Source of the DNA: UBA5078 sp041175045
GTDB lineage: Bacteria > Pseudomonadota > Gammaproteobacteria > Pseudomonadales > Pseudohongiellaceae
Length of the DNA: 5,792 nt
NCBI GenBank assembly: GCA_041175045.1
Contig: JBEDFR010000159.1
Span: 1 to 5,792 of the forward strand
Direction: 5' to 3'
The translations under genes and the position numbers were made by a program. This document shows positions 5,625 to 5,792 of the stretch, piece after piece; within the stretch, counting starts at the first letter, position 1, and every line of letters starts with the position of its first letter. The notes below the pieces were generated by a model. It did no database searches and was not told the origin of the DNA. It saw only the letters and a list, made by a program, of their open reading frames with translations.

Positions 5625-5792
5625 TGGCGTTCTTCCATGAAGACGGTGGGTGAAACGCTGAAACGACTGGCCAGGGCGCGAATCTGCCGGATGTTCAATG
5701 CACGTTTGCCCGCCAGTATTTCCGAGACCACCCCCTGACTGCCAATCTCCGGCAGATCAGCCTGGGCGAGGTCGTGTTGCTCCAGCAGGAAG
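5579..5792 (-). CDS. HigA-type antitoxin / XRE-family HTH protein, C-terminal part (partial)
   Basis: The minus strand is open from the right edge to a TAA at 5581-5579, giving 70 visible C-terminal residues; the start lies outside the window. The sequence carries the hallmark of HigA (YgjM-type) antitoxins: LLEQHDLAQADLPEIGSQG (2-20 of the visible part), VVSEILAGKR (21-30, the DNA-recognition helix region) and LNIRQIRALASRFSVSPTVF (32-51). Antitoxins of this family bind and neutralise an mRNA-cleaving HigB toxin and repress their own operon through the HTH domain. The toxin gene would be expected upstream on the minus strand, beyond the right edge. Known relatives usually end about where VSPTVF ends. 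Here an extra 18 or so residues, rich in Arg, Ser and His, continue until the stop, running antisense into the yqfO-like gene (5579-5624). The family call is firm; whether this is an active toxin-antitoxin pair or a lone HTH regulator cannot be seen. Confidence 0.88.
   Translation of the reverse strand, partial: FLLEQHDLAQADLPEIGSQGVVSEILAGKRALNIRQIRALASRFSVSPTVFMEERHHRSTSRVTSKAGSS

Noticed and set aside
5628..5645. Hairpin TCTTC-CAT-GAAGA with flanking CG/CG pairs just after the yqfO-like stop
   Set aside because: The stem is short, bulged and has no T-run on either strand. It lies inside the HigA-like coding sequence, so it is not a supported terminator.

Overview
The window looks like chromosomal DNA of a high-GC gammaproteobacterium. 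The main evidence is a full-length, single-chain, gammaproteobacterial-type PurL (1305 aa, with an E. coli-like layout) lying downstream of tadA. In E. coli and Pseudomonas these two genes flank mltF. Here the mltF position holds a small lipoprotein of unknown function.

Layout, left to right. (1) Bases 1-104 probably hold the 5' end of a gene read leftwards (minus strand), preceded by a very good Shine-Dalgarno. Only about 34 codons are visible and the family is not recognisable. (2) A short divergent intergenic stretch (about 105-186) carries an inverted repeat at 120-134. (3) tadA (187-666, GTG start, +) encodes the tRNA-Arg wobble adenosine deaminase. (4) A lipoprotein gene (731-1285, +) has a clear lipobox. 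(5) A probable intrinsic terminator (1292-1322) sits directly before a -10-like TATTAT and a GAAGG ribosome binding site. This suggests that purL starts its own transcript. (6) purL (1393-5310, +) fills most of the window. (7) A 103-aa standalone YqfO/Nif3-insert-type protein (5313-5624, +) starts 2 nt after the purL stop and is almost certainly translated from the same mRNA. (8) The 3' part of a HigA-type antitoxin gene (minus strand, 5579 to the right edge) converges on, and overlaps, the end of the yqfO-like gene.

Most of the window is ordinary housekeeping: purine synthesis (PurL) and tRNA modification (TadA). The less ordinary points are the lipoprotein in the mltF position, the tight purL-yqfO pairing, the convergent 46-bp overlap between the yqfO-like gene and a toxin-antitoxin gene whose product has an unusual C-terminal tail, and the divergent start with a palindrome on the left. 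I see no CRISPR array, rRNA or tRNA gene, insertion sequence or complete novel system. The 5' end of the antitoxin gene, its expected toxin partner, and the body of the left-hand gene lie outside the window.
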